Shown: positions 45,205-54,618, numbered from the stretch's first letter. The stretch: DNA of 64,000 bases from an uncultured Planktomarina sp. (GCA_905182535.1 CAJJBZ010000016.1:62001-126000); one strand, 5' to 3'. The notes: generated from the letters alone by a model not told the origin. Numbers and translations: made by a program.

Positions 45205-47076
45205 CTATACTCCTCGCCGTTGTTTAAAGCGGTTGCTTTCCCAATCGGCATGAGCATCCCGAACAGCTGCGTGCTCACTAACCTGAGGAGTACCCACTTC
45301 CCACCAAGTGTGCCCTTCTGTGGTCCAGCCATCATATGGATCAACATCCATCACAATCACTGAGGTTTTGTCGGCGGCTTTGGCACGTTTGAAGGCCTTT
45401 GCTAGCTCAGCGGGGTTTGAGACCTTCTCAGCATGCGCGCCCATCGCCGCCGCATGGGTCACGAAATCAACTAAGAATGGCTTCACCACGGTTGGGCAAT
45501 CTGCTATGAGATTGTTAAAACTTTCATTGCCAGTGTTATTTTGTAATTTATTGATCACAGCAAAGCCACCATTGTCCAAAACTAGCACAATCAATTTCTT
45601 GTCCGTAAGGACCGAAGAATAAATGTCAGAGTTCATCAACATATAGCTACCGTCACCAGTAAACACGATAGTATCCTGATCTGGTTCAACTTCACTTTGA
45701 GCAATCCGTGCGCCCCAGCCGCCAGCGATCTCATAGCCCATGCAACTGAACCCAAACTCAACATCAACCGTACCAATGTCTAAAGTACGCCAATTTGCTG
45801 TTACCTCCGCAGGCAGGCCGCCTGCTGCTGCGACAACTCGATCACGGGGATGACACAGGGAGTTCACAACACCAATAGCTTGTGCATAGGAACTGGGTCG
45901 ATTGCCCACTTTGACGTTTTCAGCTACGTAAAAGTCCCATTTCTTGCGTTCGCCTTGCGCCTCAGCAGTCCAAGCCGCAGGTGCTTTATAGTCGCCCATC
46001 TCAGCCTTTAGAGCCATCAATCCCAGCTTTGCGTCCCCCACCAAAGGCAACGCTCGATGTTTGTTGGCATCATGCCGTGCAGTGTTTAAAGAAATGAACT
46101 GCGCATCTTGCGCGAATGCAGTCCACGAGCCTGTGGTGAAATCCTGCAACCTGCTACCAACTGTGAGGATCACATCCGCCCGCTCTGCAAGCCAGTTGCC
46201 ACTATTGGATCCCGTGACACCCACAGGACCGATATTCAAAGCATGATCAGCCAACATATTTGCCCGGCCTGCAATGGTCTCGATTACTGGAATATTTGCC
46301 GCTTCAGCAAAGTCAGCCAACGCCTTGACAGCACCCGCATACTGGACGCCACCCCCAGCGATGATAGCAGGTCGTTTTGCAGCTTTTAGTACTACGATGG
46401 CGTCTACCAGTTCGCGAGAATCGGGCATTTGTTGGCGAATGCGGTGCAGTTTAGGAGCAAAAAACGACAGAGGGTAATCATAAGTCCAGCCCTGCACATC
46501 CTGCGGCAAAGCAATGAATGCCGGACCGCAATCAGCGGGATCCAACAAAGTGGCCAAGGCTGCTGGCAGAGACTGTATCACCTGAGCAGGATGGGTGATC
46601 CGATCCCAATATCGGCTTACTGCTTGAAAACCATCGTTTAGTCCTAAAGCGGGATTACCGAAATGCTCCAACTGCTGCAACACAGGATCAGGGAGGCGAG
46701 TTAGAAACGTATCACCACAAAGCATCAACATGGGTAAACGGTTAGCATGGCACAGGGCCGCAGCCGTAAACAAGTTTGCAGTGCCAGGACCAGCAGATGC
46801 AGTACAAAACATAAATTTCTGCCGCAGGTGATATTTAGCATACGCCGCCGCCGCAAAGCCCATTCCCTGCTCATTTTGTCCACGATAGAGCGGTAATACA
46901 TCCCGGTGGTCATAAAGCGCCTCGCCCAAACAAGGCACATTGCCATGTCCAAAAATACCAAAACCACCACCACAGAATCTATTTTTGCACCCATTAATTT
47001 CAATATATTGTGCCGCCAAATAGCGGATGATGGCCTGAGCCGTTGTAAGGCGAATAGTTGTATCTTCTGTATCCAC
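45205..47076 (-). CDS. iolD: 3D-(3,5/4)-trihydroxycyclohexane-1,2-dione hydrolase
   Basis: A 623-residue ThDP enzyme opening the inositol-derived ring to 5-deoxy-glucuronate. Seen: TIRLTTAQAIIRYLAAQYIE at the start, FGHGNVPCLGEAL and the ThDP-activating glutamate region YRGQNEQGMGFAAAAYAK, and the C-terminal ThDP/Mg motif TGDGSYMLMNSDIYSSVLT. I choose GTG 47076, which has GGAG eight bases upstream; the frame opens at 47103 with a hydrophobic extension unlike the family. First gene of the operon, behind a perfect palindrome. iolE, iolG and iolA are not in the window. Confidence 0.94.
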   Translation of the reverse strand: MDTEDTTIRLTTAQAIIRYLAAQYIEINGCKNRFCGGGFGIFGHGNVPCLGEALYDHRDVLPLYRGQNEQGMGFAAAAYAKYHLRQKFMFCTASAGPGTANLFTAAALCHANRLPMLMLCGDTFLTRLPDPVLQQLEHFGNPALGLNDGFQAVSRYWDRITHPAQVIQSLPAALATLLDPADCGPAFIALPQDVQGWTYDYPLSFFAPKLHRIRQQMPDSRELVDAIVVLKAAKRPAIIAGGGVQYAGAVKALADFAEAANIPVIETIAGRANMLADHALNIGPVGVTGSNSGNWLAERADVILTVGSRLQDFTTGSWTAFAQDAQFISLNTARHDANKHRALPLVGDAKLGLMALKAEMGDYKAPAAWTAEAQGERKKWDFYVAENVKVGNRPSSYAQAIGVVNSLCHPRDRVVAAAGGLPAEVTANWRTLDIGTVDVEFGFSCMGYEIAGGWGARIAQSEVEPDQDTIVFTGDGSYMLMNSDIYSSVLTDKKLIVLVLDNGGFAVINKLQNNTGNESFNNLIADCPTVVKPFLVDFVTHAAAMGAHAEKVSNPAELAKAFKRAKAADKTSVIVMDVDPYDGWTTEGHTWWEVGTPQVSEHAAVRDAHADWESNRFKQRRGV

Positions 47077-47108
47077 AGAGAAAACTCCAAATATAAATAT
47101 CATTAATG

Positions 47109-47164
47109 CCGCATTTCATGCGGTTAGGATTACCTTAAGATACTATTTTTGCAACCGGTTGCAA
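47109..47164 (-). promoter_or_regulatory. LacI-type operator and 5' leader hairpin of the iol operon
   Basis: TTGCAACCGGTTGCAA at 47149-47164 is a perfect 16-base palindrome with the central CCGG-type symmetry bound by LacI/GalR-family repressors, placed about 73 bases before the iolD start. Nearer the gene, CCGCAT-TTC-ATGCGG at 47109-47123 is a perfect hairpin in the leader. The likely binder is an inositol repressor of the LacI family (IolR-like), encoded elsewhere. The palindrome is seen; the regulator is inferred. Confidence 0.75.
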
Positions 47165-47218
47165 CAGGCTAAATAAGTGTCTCACAACTTTGCACCTTTT
47201 CCCAAATTTAGCCACAAT

Positions 47219-48442
47219 TCAGTCGGCTGCTCGGTACCAAGCCGCCAAAAGAGCGCGATCTTCAGCGGTTACATTTGTGATATTCGCAGGCGGCATTGCG
47301 TGACTTACACCAGCATGTAAAAAAATCGCTTTGGCATTCCGTGCTATATCGGCTCGAGTTTCCAGCAGAACGCCCTTTGGAGCCCAGCGCACACCCTCCC
47401 AGACCGGCTCGCGGGCATGGCACATGGTACAACGCCCCTTTACAATGTCATGTGCCTGTTCAAAGCCCTCGGCATCAACATAATTCTGTTCGTAACGGGT
47501 CAGCGGATCTGAAAAAGCTGTCTCCAGATCTCCATCAAACCCAGGCGCAGAAGACAGCCAGGCAATCAGTATAAACAAAATAACCGTCAGACACCAAGTC
47601 CAATTCGGGCGGCCTGCCCGCGCATGCATTGAGTTGAAGTAATGCCGAATTGTTACCCCCATCAGAAACACTAAACAGGCAATAACCCACGCATAGGGCG
47701 TACCAAACGACAGCGGGTAGTGGTTTGAAAGCATCAAGAATATAACCGGCAAGGTCAGGTAGTTATTATGGGTAGAACGCAGCTTAGCAATCTTGCCGTA
47801 TTTGGCATCTGGCACCCGTTCTGCCTTAAGGTCAGCAACAACGATGCGTTGATTAGGCATAATTACCATTGCTACATTGGCCGTCATGATTGTGGCTGTA
47901 AAAGCGCCCAGATGCAGCAAAGCTGCCCGCCCAGTAAACACTTGATTATAACCCCAAGACATAACCACCAAAACCACAAATAGCAGAACCATCAGCAAAG
48001 TCGGATACTCACCTAGTTTTGATTTGCACAGACCATCATAGATCAACCACCCCACGGCCAAAGACCCCGCTGAGATTACGATCGCCTGCCAAGTAGACAA
48101 ATCCATCTTAGCTGGGTCAATCAGGTAGAATTCCGAACCGGCCCAATAGACCACCATCAGCAGCGCAACGCCTGACAACCAGGTCGTGTAGCTCTCCCAT
48201 TTGAACCAGGTCAAATGCTCCGGCATTGTAGCAGGAGCCACAAGATATTTTTGCACATGGTAAAACCCACCGCCGTGCACCTGCCACTCTTCTCCATCCG
48301 CCGGCCCTTCGATATTACGGTTCAGCCCGAGATCAAGAGCAATGAAATAGAACGATGACCCAATCCATGCCATGGCCGTGATCACATGTAACCACCGCAC
48401 TGCAAAGCTGACCCAGTCCCAAAAAATTGCAATATCATACAT
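47219..48442 (-). CDS. puuD: Membrane-bound urate oxidase (urate hydroxylase PuuD)
   Basis: A 407-residue inner-membrane enzyme that oxidises urate to 5-hydroxyisourate and passes electrons to the respiratory chain. About eight or nine membrane helices start with WVSFAVRWLHVITAMAWIGSSFYFIALD, the PuuD hallmark. The C-terminal 85 residues form a cytochrome c domain with heme motif CTMCH (GRCTMCHAREP) and a possible methionine ligand in HAMPP (SHAMPPANIT). It stands with uraH and divergent puuE-uraD, giving the urate-to-allantoin path; the cytochrome oxidase in this window could be the terminal acceptor. Confidence 0.94.
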   Translation of the reverse strand: MYDIAIFWDWVSFAVRWLHVITAMAWIGSSFYFIALDLGLNRNIEGPADGEEWQVHGGGFYHVQKYLVAPATMPEHLTWFKWESYTTWLSGVALLMVVYWAGSEFYLIDPAKMDLSTWQAIVISAGSLAVGWLIYDGLCKSKLGEYPTLLMVLLFVVLVVMSWGYNQVFTGRAALLHLGAFTATIMTANVAMVIMPNQRIVVADLKAERVPDAKYGKIAKLRSTHNNYLTLPVIFLMLSNHYPLSFGTPYAWVIACLVFLMGVTIRHYFNSMHARAGRPNWTWCLTVILFILIAWLSSAPGFDGDLETAFSDPLTRYEQNYVDAEGFEQAHDIVKGRCTMCHAREPVWEGVRWAPKGVLLETRADIARNAKAIFLHAGVSHAMPPANITNVTAEDRALLAAWYRAAD

Positions 48443-48453
48443 GATTTAAATCC

Positions 48454-48805
48454 TCAGCTGCCGCGGTAGGTGGAGTAGCCATGCGCCGATAGCAGCAAAG
48501 GCACATGGTAGTGATCATCTTGTGACATGCCAAAACGCAAGGGCACCTGATCTAAAAACATTGGCTCAGCCGCCGCTTGCCTCGTGGCGCGCAGATAGTC
48601 GCCCGCATGAAACACCAGCATAATATCCAATTTGAAACGTTTCCTGCGGTAAAATCGGGTTATCTGTTCGGCCATCGACATTTGTGATCGCCTCACAAAC
48701 CTTGCTCAGCGCCCCATCTTTGTGGCAAAATAACTCAATCTTGATCCCAGATGCCGGGCAACCCTTAGCTGTATCCAAAACATGAGTCGTCAAAAAGCCA
48801 TTCAT
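48454..48805 (-). CDS. uraH: 5-hydroxyisourate hydrolase, frame break in the middle
   Basis: Transthyretin-like enzyme turning hydroxyisourate into OHCU. The first part, from ATG 48805, reads [22 protein letters not shown] (active histidine and LD-x-GxPA pattern) up to ETFQIGYY; the second part, in another frame, continues [41 protein letters not shown] and ends with the family signature YRGS. Two bases seem to be lost, or one gained, near 48617-48621. Joined length of about 117 residues is normal. It is upstream of puuD, whose start follows 11 bases after its stop. Confidence 0.9.
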
Positions 48806-48817
48806 CGCCTATTCCTT

Positions 48818-48860
48818 TTTTACTTTCTTTATCTCTGCCCAAAAAATATGCAAAGTAAAA
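48818..48860. promoter_or_regulatory. Inverted repeat in the divergent uraH/puuE control region
   Basis: TTTTACTTT at 48818-48826 and AAAGTAAAA at 48852-48860 are perfect 9-base inverted repeats 25 bases apart, filling most of the 74-base spacer between the divergent uraH-puuD and puuE-uraD units. A shared regulator is plausible; the second copy lies about 10 bases before the puuE ribosome binding site. Confidence 0.4.
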
Positions 48861-48879
48861 GCCCAAGTTGGAGAAAATT

Positions 48880-50278
48880 ATGAAACGCTACCCACGTGAC
48901 ATGTCTGGTTATGGCCCCACCCCTCCTGCAGCACAATGGCCAGGCAGCGCAAATTGCAGTACAATTGGTGCTGAACTACGAAGAAGGTGGTGAAAACAAT
49001 ATTCTTCATGGGGATACCACATCCGAGGCATTTCTGTCCGAGATAATCGGCGCTGCCGCTTGGCCCAATCAGCGGCATTGGAATATGGAAAGTATTTATG
49101 AGTACGGAGCCCGGGCTGGGTTTTGGCGCCTACATAGGATGATGAAAGATCTGCCAGTCACGGTCTACGGAGTCGCCACGGCTCTGGCGCGCGCGCCAGA
49201 GCAAGTTTCAGCCATGAAATCCGCAAACTGGGAAATTGCAAGCCATGGCTTGAAGTGGGTTGAGTATAAAGATGCCACGCCCGATGATGAGGCTGCCGAT
49301 ATGGCTGAGGCTATTAGGCTGCACACCGAAGTTGTGGGCTACCCACCACGCGGCTGGTATACTGGTCGCTGCTCTGAAAATACTGTGCGTCTGGCTGCCG
49401 AGACCGGTCAATTCAAATATGTGGCCGATACATATGCTGATGACCTGCCCTATTGGATGGAGTGCGGTAAAATTGACCAATTGATTGTACCCTATACGCT
49501 TGACGCAAATGATATGCGCTTCGCTACTCCACAGGGTTTTAATTCTGGCGATCAATTTTACAGCTATCTTAAAGATAGTTTTGATGTGCTCTATGCCGAG
49601 GGTGGACGAATGATGTCGATAGGTCTGCATTGCAGATTAATTGGTCGTCCAGGTAGGGCCAAAGCTCTACAACGCTTCATCGACTATGCCAACGGGTATG
49701 ATGGTGTTTGGTTTGCTACCCGTGAAGACATAGCCGATCACTGGACCAAAAACCATCCAAATATTCGTTTTACTCGCCCTAGCTCTATGGAACGCGATGA
49801 TTTTGTAGCTGCCTATGGCGGGGTGTTCGAGCACTCCGCTTGGATAGCGGAGCGTGCACATCGGTTGGAATTAGGCCCCATGCATGACACCGCTACTGGG
49901 TTGCACAATGCCCTCTGTAGGGTGTTTAGGTCTGCGGATGTGGACAAGCGTTTGCAGGTCCTAACAGCCCACCCCGATCTTGCAGGCAAACTCGCGGCAG
50001 CCAAACGCCTAACCGCCTCAAGCACCTCGGAACAGGCCAGCGCAGGACTAGACGCACTAACCGATACACAGCGCGAACAGTTTACAAAACTTAATACTAG
50101 CTATGTCGCAAAACACGGATTTCCTTTTATTATCGCCGTACGTGATCACTCGAAAGATAGCATACTTGCTGCCTTTGAGGCCCGCATTAACAATGATAAA
50201 GCAACCGAAATAGAACAGGCCTGTCTTCAGGTGGAACGCATCGCAGAGTTTCGCCTACGTGATCTCCTCCCACGCTAA
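48880..50278 (+). CDS. puuE: PuuE-type allantoinase fused to OHCU decarboxylase, N-terminal frame break
   Basis: Bifunctional urate-pathway protein of about 465 residues. The N-terminal 310 residues are a polysaccharide-deacetylase-fold allantoinase (VLNYEEGGENNILHGD, EYGARAGFWRL, WEIASHGLKW, GYPPRGWYTGRCSENT). The C-terminal 155 are OHCU decarboxylase (UraD): FVAAYGGVFEHSAWIAERA, LTAHPDLAGKLA and KHGFPFIIAVRDHSKDSIL. ATG 48880 has GGAGA upstream and encodes KRYPRDMSGYGPTPPAAQWPGSA, the family start; then a frame break near 48950 (a gained base or two lost in AAA) leads to IAVQLVLNYEE. The ATG at 48896 in the shifted frame is not the true start. The fusion makes S-allantoin and hydrolyses it in one polypeptide. 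Confidence 0.92.
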
Positions 50279-50318
50279 TAGGGCGCTGCTTATATTGGAA
50301 AATATCCAGCTCAGAAAC

Positions 50319-51146
50319 CTACAAGCTTAGCGGCATGTGCCGATTAACGTCTTTGTAAAGCAAATAGCGAAATGGGCCGGGCCCACCTGCATAGCAGGCC
50401 TGAGGGCAAAAGGCGCGCAACCATATGAAATCACCAGCCTCAACCTCAACCCAGTCTTGGTTGAGTTTATACACAGCAGATCCCTCTAAAATATATATTC
50501 CATGCTCCATCACATGGGTCTCTTCGAAGGGGATCACACCACCAGGTTGAAAAGTCACGATGTTCACATGCATGTCGTGGCGGAGATCATCAGGCGCCAC
50601 AAAGCGAGTAGTGCCCCAGGCGCCATTAGTCTCAGGCATGAGATTGATATCATGATCATCTTCATGCGTAACAAATACCTCAGGGGCATCAATTCCTGAA
50701 ACAGAAACATAAAGTTTGCGTAACCAATGAAACCGCAATGTGTCTACGCCAGCCTCCAGCGTCCATTGCACGCTGCTGGGAATATAGGCGTAGCTGCCCG
50801 CCCGCAAAGCATGCGCCTGCCCATTCAGCCGTAAAAGCCCTTGCCCGTCAGTCACAAACAAAACCGATTGGGCACGCGTGTCTGCATCCGGCTGATTACT
50901 GCCACCACCAGGCGAGACTTCCATTATATATTGAGAAAAAGTCTCCGCAAAACCACTCAAAGGTCGGGCCAAAACCCAAGCTCGGGTCTTATGCCAATGC
51001 GGTAAAAAACTAGTCACAATATCGCACATCGTTCCCTTAGGTATTACTGCATAAGCCTCAGTAAATACGGCCCTTTGGGTCATCGTCTCTTTTTGACTAG
51101 GTAATCCACCTGTTGGGAAATAATATTTTTGATTCACGGTCATCAT
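50319..51146 (-). CDS. (S)-ureidoglycine aminohydrolase (YlbA/AllE type)
   Basis: A 275-residue double-cupin manganese enzyme that releases ammonia from ureidoglycine to give ureidoglycolate, following allantoate hydrolysis. Seen: KYYFPTGGLPSQ and RAVFTEAYAVIPKGTMCDIVTSFLPHW at the N-terminus, the first cupin near SYAYIPSSVQW, and the second cupin with metal ligands in HVMEHGIYILEGSAVYKLN and DFIWLRAFCPQACYAGG. AGAGGA precedes ATG 51146. Convergent with puuE-uraD. Allantoate amidohydrolase and ureidoglycolate lyase genes are not in the window. Confidence 0.9.
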   Translation of the reverse strand: MMTVNQKYYFPTGGLPSQKETMTQRAVFTEAYAVIPKGTMCDIVTSFLPHWHKTRAWVLARPLSGFAETFSQYIMEVSPGGGSNQPDADTRAQSVLFVTDGQGLLRLNGQAHALRAGSYAYIPSSVQWTLEAGVDTLRFHWLRKLYVSVSGIDAPEVFVTHEDDHDINLMPETNGAWGTTRFVAPDDLRHDMHVNIVTFQPGGVIPFEETHVMEHGIYILEGSAVYKLNQDWVEVEAGDFIWLRAFCPQACYAGGPGPFRYLLYKDVNRHMPLSL

Positions 51147-51326
51147 GATATCCTCTCAAAACGTCAGCAAAACTAGCGTGGAAATCTAAAAAGAAAAAGG
51201 CCAGTGTTTGAGGTACTAGGCGTTTTAAAACTAAAAGCTCCGGTTAGCATTCCATTTTGCCAGTATTAGTAAAATTATCCACCTCAGTTAAGCACTATTA
51301 AAACTTTTAAGCCTGCACTAACGAAA

Positions 51327-53387
51327 TCACGTCATACCAAGTGCTATTTTTTTCTGATCGGCCCAAGTGCGTATCAGGTGATCGACTGCAAGACCTATAA
51401 ATGCCACACACAATCCCAGCATAAGACCATTTCCAATACCGTTTTTATCCGACAAAGCCTTTAATATGTATTGGCCCAAATCATCGGTACCAATCATGGC
51501 ACCAATAATTACCATGAATAGTGCAAAAACTACCGTTTGGTTGATGCCTAACATAATATGCGGAAATGCGAGTGGCATCTCTATATTAACCCACCTCTGA
51601 AACTTATTCACACCAGACATAGATCCCGCATCTTGTAGGGTTGCAGGTACACTGCGTAGACCTTCCACCGTATAGCGGGTGGCCGGAATCGTCGCATAGA
51701 CAACAACTGCTATTAAAACTGAAGTATCAGTAACACCAAATAGCATAATGACTGGAATCAAATAAATAAAGGAAGGGAAGGTCTGCAGCGTGTCACAGAC
51801 AATCAAAATCATCTTACTAGCAAATCTGTTTTGAGCACAAAGAGACCCAACTATAACACCAATAACCGCAGAGACAATGACAGCAAAAGAAGTCATATAT
51901 GCTGTAATCAAGGCCCTGTCCCACCATTCTGTGAAGGCGATAAACAACAGGAAGCCACCGACTATAAGAGCGGAGCGCCATCCCCCAATGATATATCCAA
52001 TGCCCATGACCAAGACAAAAGTAGCGCTGACTGGCATGCCCAAATAGGCTGCTTTCATCGGCATCAACACATCGATGATCAACCAATTATTAAAAGTCTG
52101 AAGCCCATGATACCAGTTCTCTACCATCCAATCGACACCTGCCTGCCAGAACGGCTCGGTGGTTATGCCCTGATTATGTGGAATTAAATAAAAATAATTA
52201 ATAAAACCACCAAAAATGATTTTCCCAACAAAGGTTAGGATTACGCAGGTTGCCATAAAAATTAAAAATATAATCCCATATTTATGCCGTTGGAAATAGC
52301 TACTATCCGCAAAGTAATCTGTTTGTTTATTGGCCCATGCCAAAGATAATTTATCCAACACAACCGCAATAAGGACGATACAAATACCCAACTCGAGCGC
52401 TTGACCAATCCGCAATTGGTTCAAAGCAAGTAAGAGGTTAAACCCCAATCCCTTGGCACCAATGAAAGATGCGATGACAGCCATAGCCAGACACTGCATG
52501 ATAACTTGGTTTGTGCCGATTAAAATATCACGCCTAGCTGTGGGGATTAAAACTTTCAGCATCATTTGACTATTGCTACAGCCACTCATAGACCCTGCTT
52601 CGACCACTTCTGGCGAAACACGTTTCAATCCCAAAAGAGTCAATCTGATCATTGGCGGTGTTGCAAAAATGATTGTCGCAATAGCACCCGCATGATCTCC
52701 AACACCAAAGAACACCATCACAGGAATAAGATAGGAAAAATGTGGCATTGTTTGCGCCACATTTAATAAGGGCATAAGAATTGTCTCAGCAGTTTTGCTT
52801 TTATAAGCAACCGCCCCAAAAAATAGGCCAAGTAAGCAAGATACGGGTGCCGCAATCAAAACAAAAGATAATGTCTCCATTGCCGGCTCCCATTGACCGA
52901 ATATGGCAATATAGGACGTTGTAATTCCAGCTAGAAGAGCTAGCAACTTTCCCTTAAGCGCGTAGCCCAGCAAGATTGTACCGCCCAATACAACTGTCCA
53001 AGGAAGAGCGGGCCAAACTGCCCACTTGTTATCACCTACAAAATCCCAGCTTGTGAAAGCTACAATGGTTTTGACACCTCCTAGGAGAATTTCACGAACA
53101 AATTGAATACAAAATAAAACGCCACCCGAGAAGCCTCGTGTTAGTTCTCGTATGAGTGCAGACGTTTCATACTCTTCAAGATCTGAATCATAAACTTCGA
53201 CTGGAAACCAATCGTACATGAGATGCTCGGCAAAACCGTTAATTGCCCCGGGAAAGCCCGCAAATAGTGCCGGAAACCGCCAAAGAATATTAGTTTCATC
53301 TGGAGTAACCAGCAGACACAGCATGCAAAAAAACATTAGCAAAACTAAGATTTGTAAAGTTTTAAAATGCTTATTCACGAATGCCAT
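51327..53387 (-). CDS. Quaternary-amine ABC transporter permease, two fused permease domains
   Basis: A 686-residue inner-membrane protein containing two ProW/OpuAB-type permease units in tandem. The first has the coupling-loop region VVEAGSMSGCSNSQMMLKVLIPTARRDILIG at about residues 270-300, the second TLQDAGSMSGVNKFQRWVNIEMPLAFPHIMLG near 610-640; each is preceded by PFMxYLIPV-type helices (HFSYLIPVMVFFGVGD and SFIYLIPVIMLFGVTD). Most homologues have one unit of about 280-350 residues. Fused forms occur in marine alphaproteobacteria. It lies 9 bases after proV-like and should carry glycine betaine, proline betaine or a similar osmolyte. Confidence 0.92.
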   Translation of the reverse strand: MAFVNKHFKTLQILVLLMFFCMLCLLVTPDETNILWRFPALFAGFPGAINGFAEHLMYDWFPVEVYDSDLEEYETSALIRELTRGFSGGVLFCIQFVREILLGGVKTIVAFTSWDFVGDNKWAVWPALPWTVVLGGTILLGYALKGKLLALLAGITTSYIAIFGQWEPAMETLSFVLIAAPVSCLLGLFFGAVAYKSKTAETILMPLLNVAQTMPHFSYLIPVMVFFGVGDHAGAIATIIFATPPMIRLTLLGLKRVSPEVVEAGSMSGCSNSQMMLKVLIPTARRDILIGTNQVIMQCLAMAVIASFIGAKGLGFNLLLALNQLRIGQALELGICIVLIAVVLDKLSLAWANKQTDYFADSSYFQRHKYGIIFLIFMATCVILTFVGKIIFGGFINYFYLIPHNQGITTEPFWQAGVDWMVENWYHGLQTFNNWLIIDVLMPMKAAYLGMPVSATFVLVMGIGYIIGGWRSALIVGGFLLFIAFTEWWDRALITAYMTSFAVIVSAVIGVIVGSLCAQNRFASKMILIVCDTLQTFPSFIYLIPVIMLFGVTDTSVLIAVVVYATIPATRYTVEGLRSVPATLQDAGSMSGVNKFQRWVNIEMPLAFPHIMLGINQTVVFALFMVIIGAMIGTDDLGQYILKALSDKNGIGNGLMLGLCVAFIGLAVDHLIRTWADQKKIALGMT

Positions 53388-53396
53388 AGAGCCACC

Positions 53397-54458
53397 CTAC
53401 AGGTTATCATCAGTTGTATTGGCATTACCAAACAACATGTGGATGATCTTCGATGCATGGACTGAACCAACAATATGACCAAGCCCGTCCACAACTGCCA
53501 CATGTTTAGCCTCAGTCAACACGGCCTCCGCCACTGTGAAAATAATGGCATCCTTAGATACCTGCAACGGCCCAAGCATTGAGGCATGCACAGCAGGCTC
53601 CATAACAGATTCAATTTTCAAAACTTTTTCACGTGGTACTTCTTCAGTAAATTTTCTTACATACTCTGTAGCTGGGCATAGAACGATGTTGGCAGGCGTA
53701 TCTAGTTGCTCGATGACGCCGTCCTTCATAATTGCAATCCTATCCGCAAGCCGCAAAGCCTCATTGAAATCATGAGTTACAAACAGAATAGTCTTGTTCA
53801 AAACGCCCTGTAGGCGCAAAAATTCATCCTGCATTTCTTTTCGGATTAGAGGATCAAGTGCGGAAAAGGGTTCATCAAGAAACCAAATGTCTGGCTCGAC
53901 AGCGAGAGATCGTGCGATCCCAACCCGTTGTTGTTGGCCACCAGACAATTGCCGCGGGAAGTAATTTTCCCGTCCATCCAGCCCTACCAGTTCAACCATT
54001 TCAAGAGCTCGCGTCATACTTTCTTCAGTACTCTTGCCTTTCACTTGCAACGGAAAGGCTATATTTTCCAAGACAGTTTTATGCGGCAACAAGCCAAAGC
54101 TTTGAAATACCATCCCCATTTTATTGCGGCGAAGCTCTATGAGCTGTTTGGGGGTCATTGCAAGCAAGTCTTGCCCATCAATAAAAATGTCACCTGCAGT
54201 TGTATCCGTCAAACGCGAGATGCAACGCAAAAGGGTTGATTTGCCAGATCCTGACAAGCCCATAACTACTAAAATTTCGCCCTCAAATACTTCAAAGGAG
54301 GCGTTATTTACACCAACAACACAGCCAGAATCTTTGAATATTTTAGCGTCAACATGTCCATTTGACTGGGAGAGTAACTTCTTAGCATTCTCGCCAAAAA
54401 CTTTATAAACTGAGGTACATTTAATTACAGGTTTTGCGGCTGATATTTGCGAAGGCAT
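53397..54458 (-). CDS. Quaternary-amine ABC transporter ATP-binding protein with CBS region (ProV/OpuAA type)
   Basis: A 353-residue cytoplasmic ATPase. The N-terminal part VYKVFGENAKKLL is the ProV start; Walker A is GLSGSGKSTLLR, signature [16 protein letters not shown], Walker B IWFLDEPFSALD, H-loop VTHDFNEAL. Residues from about 285 form a CBS region (VLKIESVMEPAVHASMLGP, HVAVVDGLGHIVGSVHASKIIHML), which in OpuA senses ionic strength. Middle gene of the binding protein-ATPase-permease set; a hairpin separates it from the binding-protein gene. Confidence 0.93.
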   Translation of the reverse strand: MPSQISAAKPVIKCTSVYKVFGENAKKLLSQSNGHVDAKIFKDSGCVVGVNNASFEVFEGEILVVMGLSGSGKSTLLRCISRLTDTTAGDIFIDGQDLLAMTPKQLIELRRNKMGMVFQSFGLLPHKTVLENIAFPLQVKGKSTEESMTRALEMVELVGLDGRENYFPRQLSGGQQQRVGIARSLAVEPDIWFLDEPFSALDPLIRKEMQDEFLRLQGVLNKTILFVTHDFNEALRLADRIAIMKDGVIEQLDTPANIVLCPATEYVRKFTEEVPREKVLKIESVMEPAVHASMLGPLQVSKDAIIFTVAEAVLTEAKHVAVVDGLGHIVGSVHASKIIHMLFGNANTTDDNL

Positions 54459-54580
54459 ATTTAGTTCCTATTAGGCGTTGGGGACTGTCGACCGCGCGTT
54501 TTCTGTTTAACTTTATTCAAACAAATTTTCATTGATAGTTGAGTAAGCCATTTATTTAGTAAGCAACACCTGAAAAGGCA

Positions 54581-54605
54581 CCTGCAACGCCTTCAGCGTT
54601 GCAGG
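54581..54605 (-). terminator. Perfect hairpin between the binding-protein and ATPase genes
   Basis: CCTGCAACGC and GCGTTGCAGG form a perfect 10-pair stem with a 5-base loop, 14 bases after the binding-protein stop. No T tract follows immediately. It is probably an mRNA-stabilising or attenuating element that lets the binding protein be made in excess over the membrane parts. Confidence 0.7.
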
Positions 54606-54618
54606 AATGTTTAAAACA

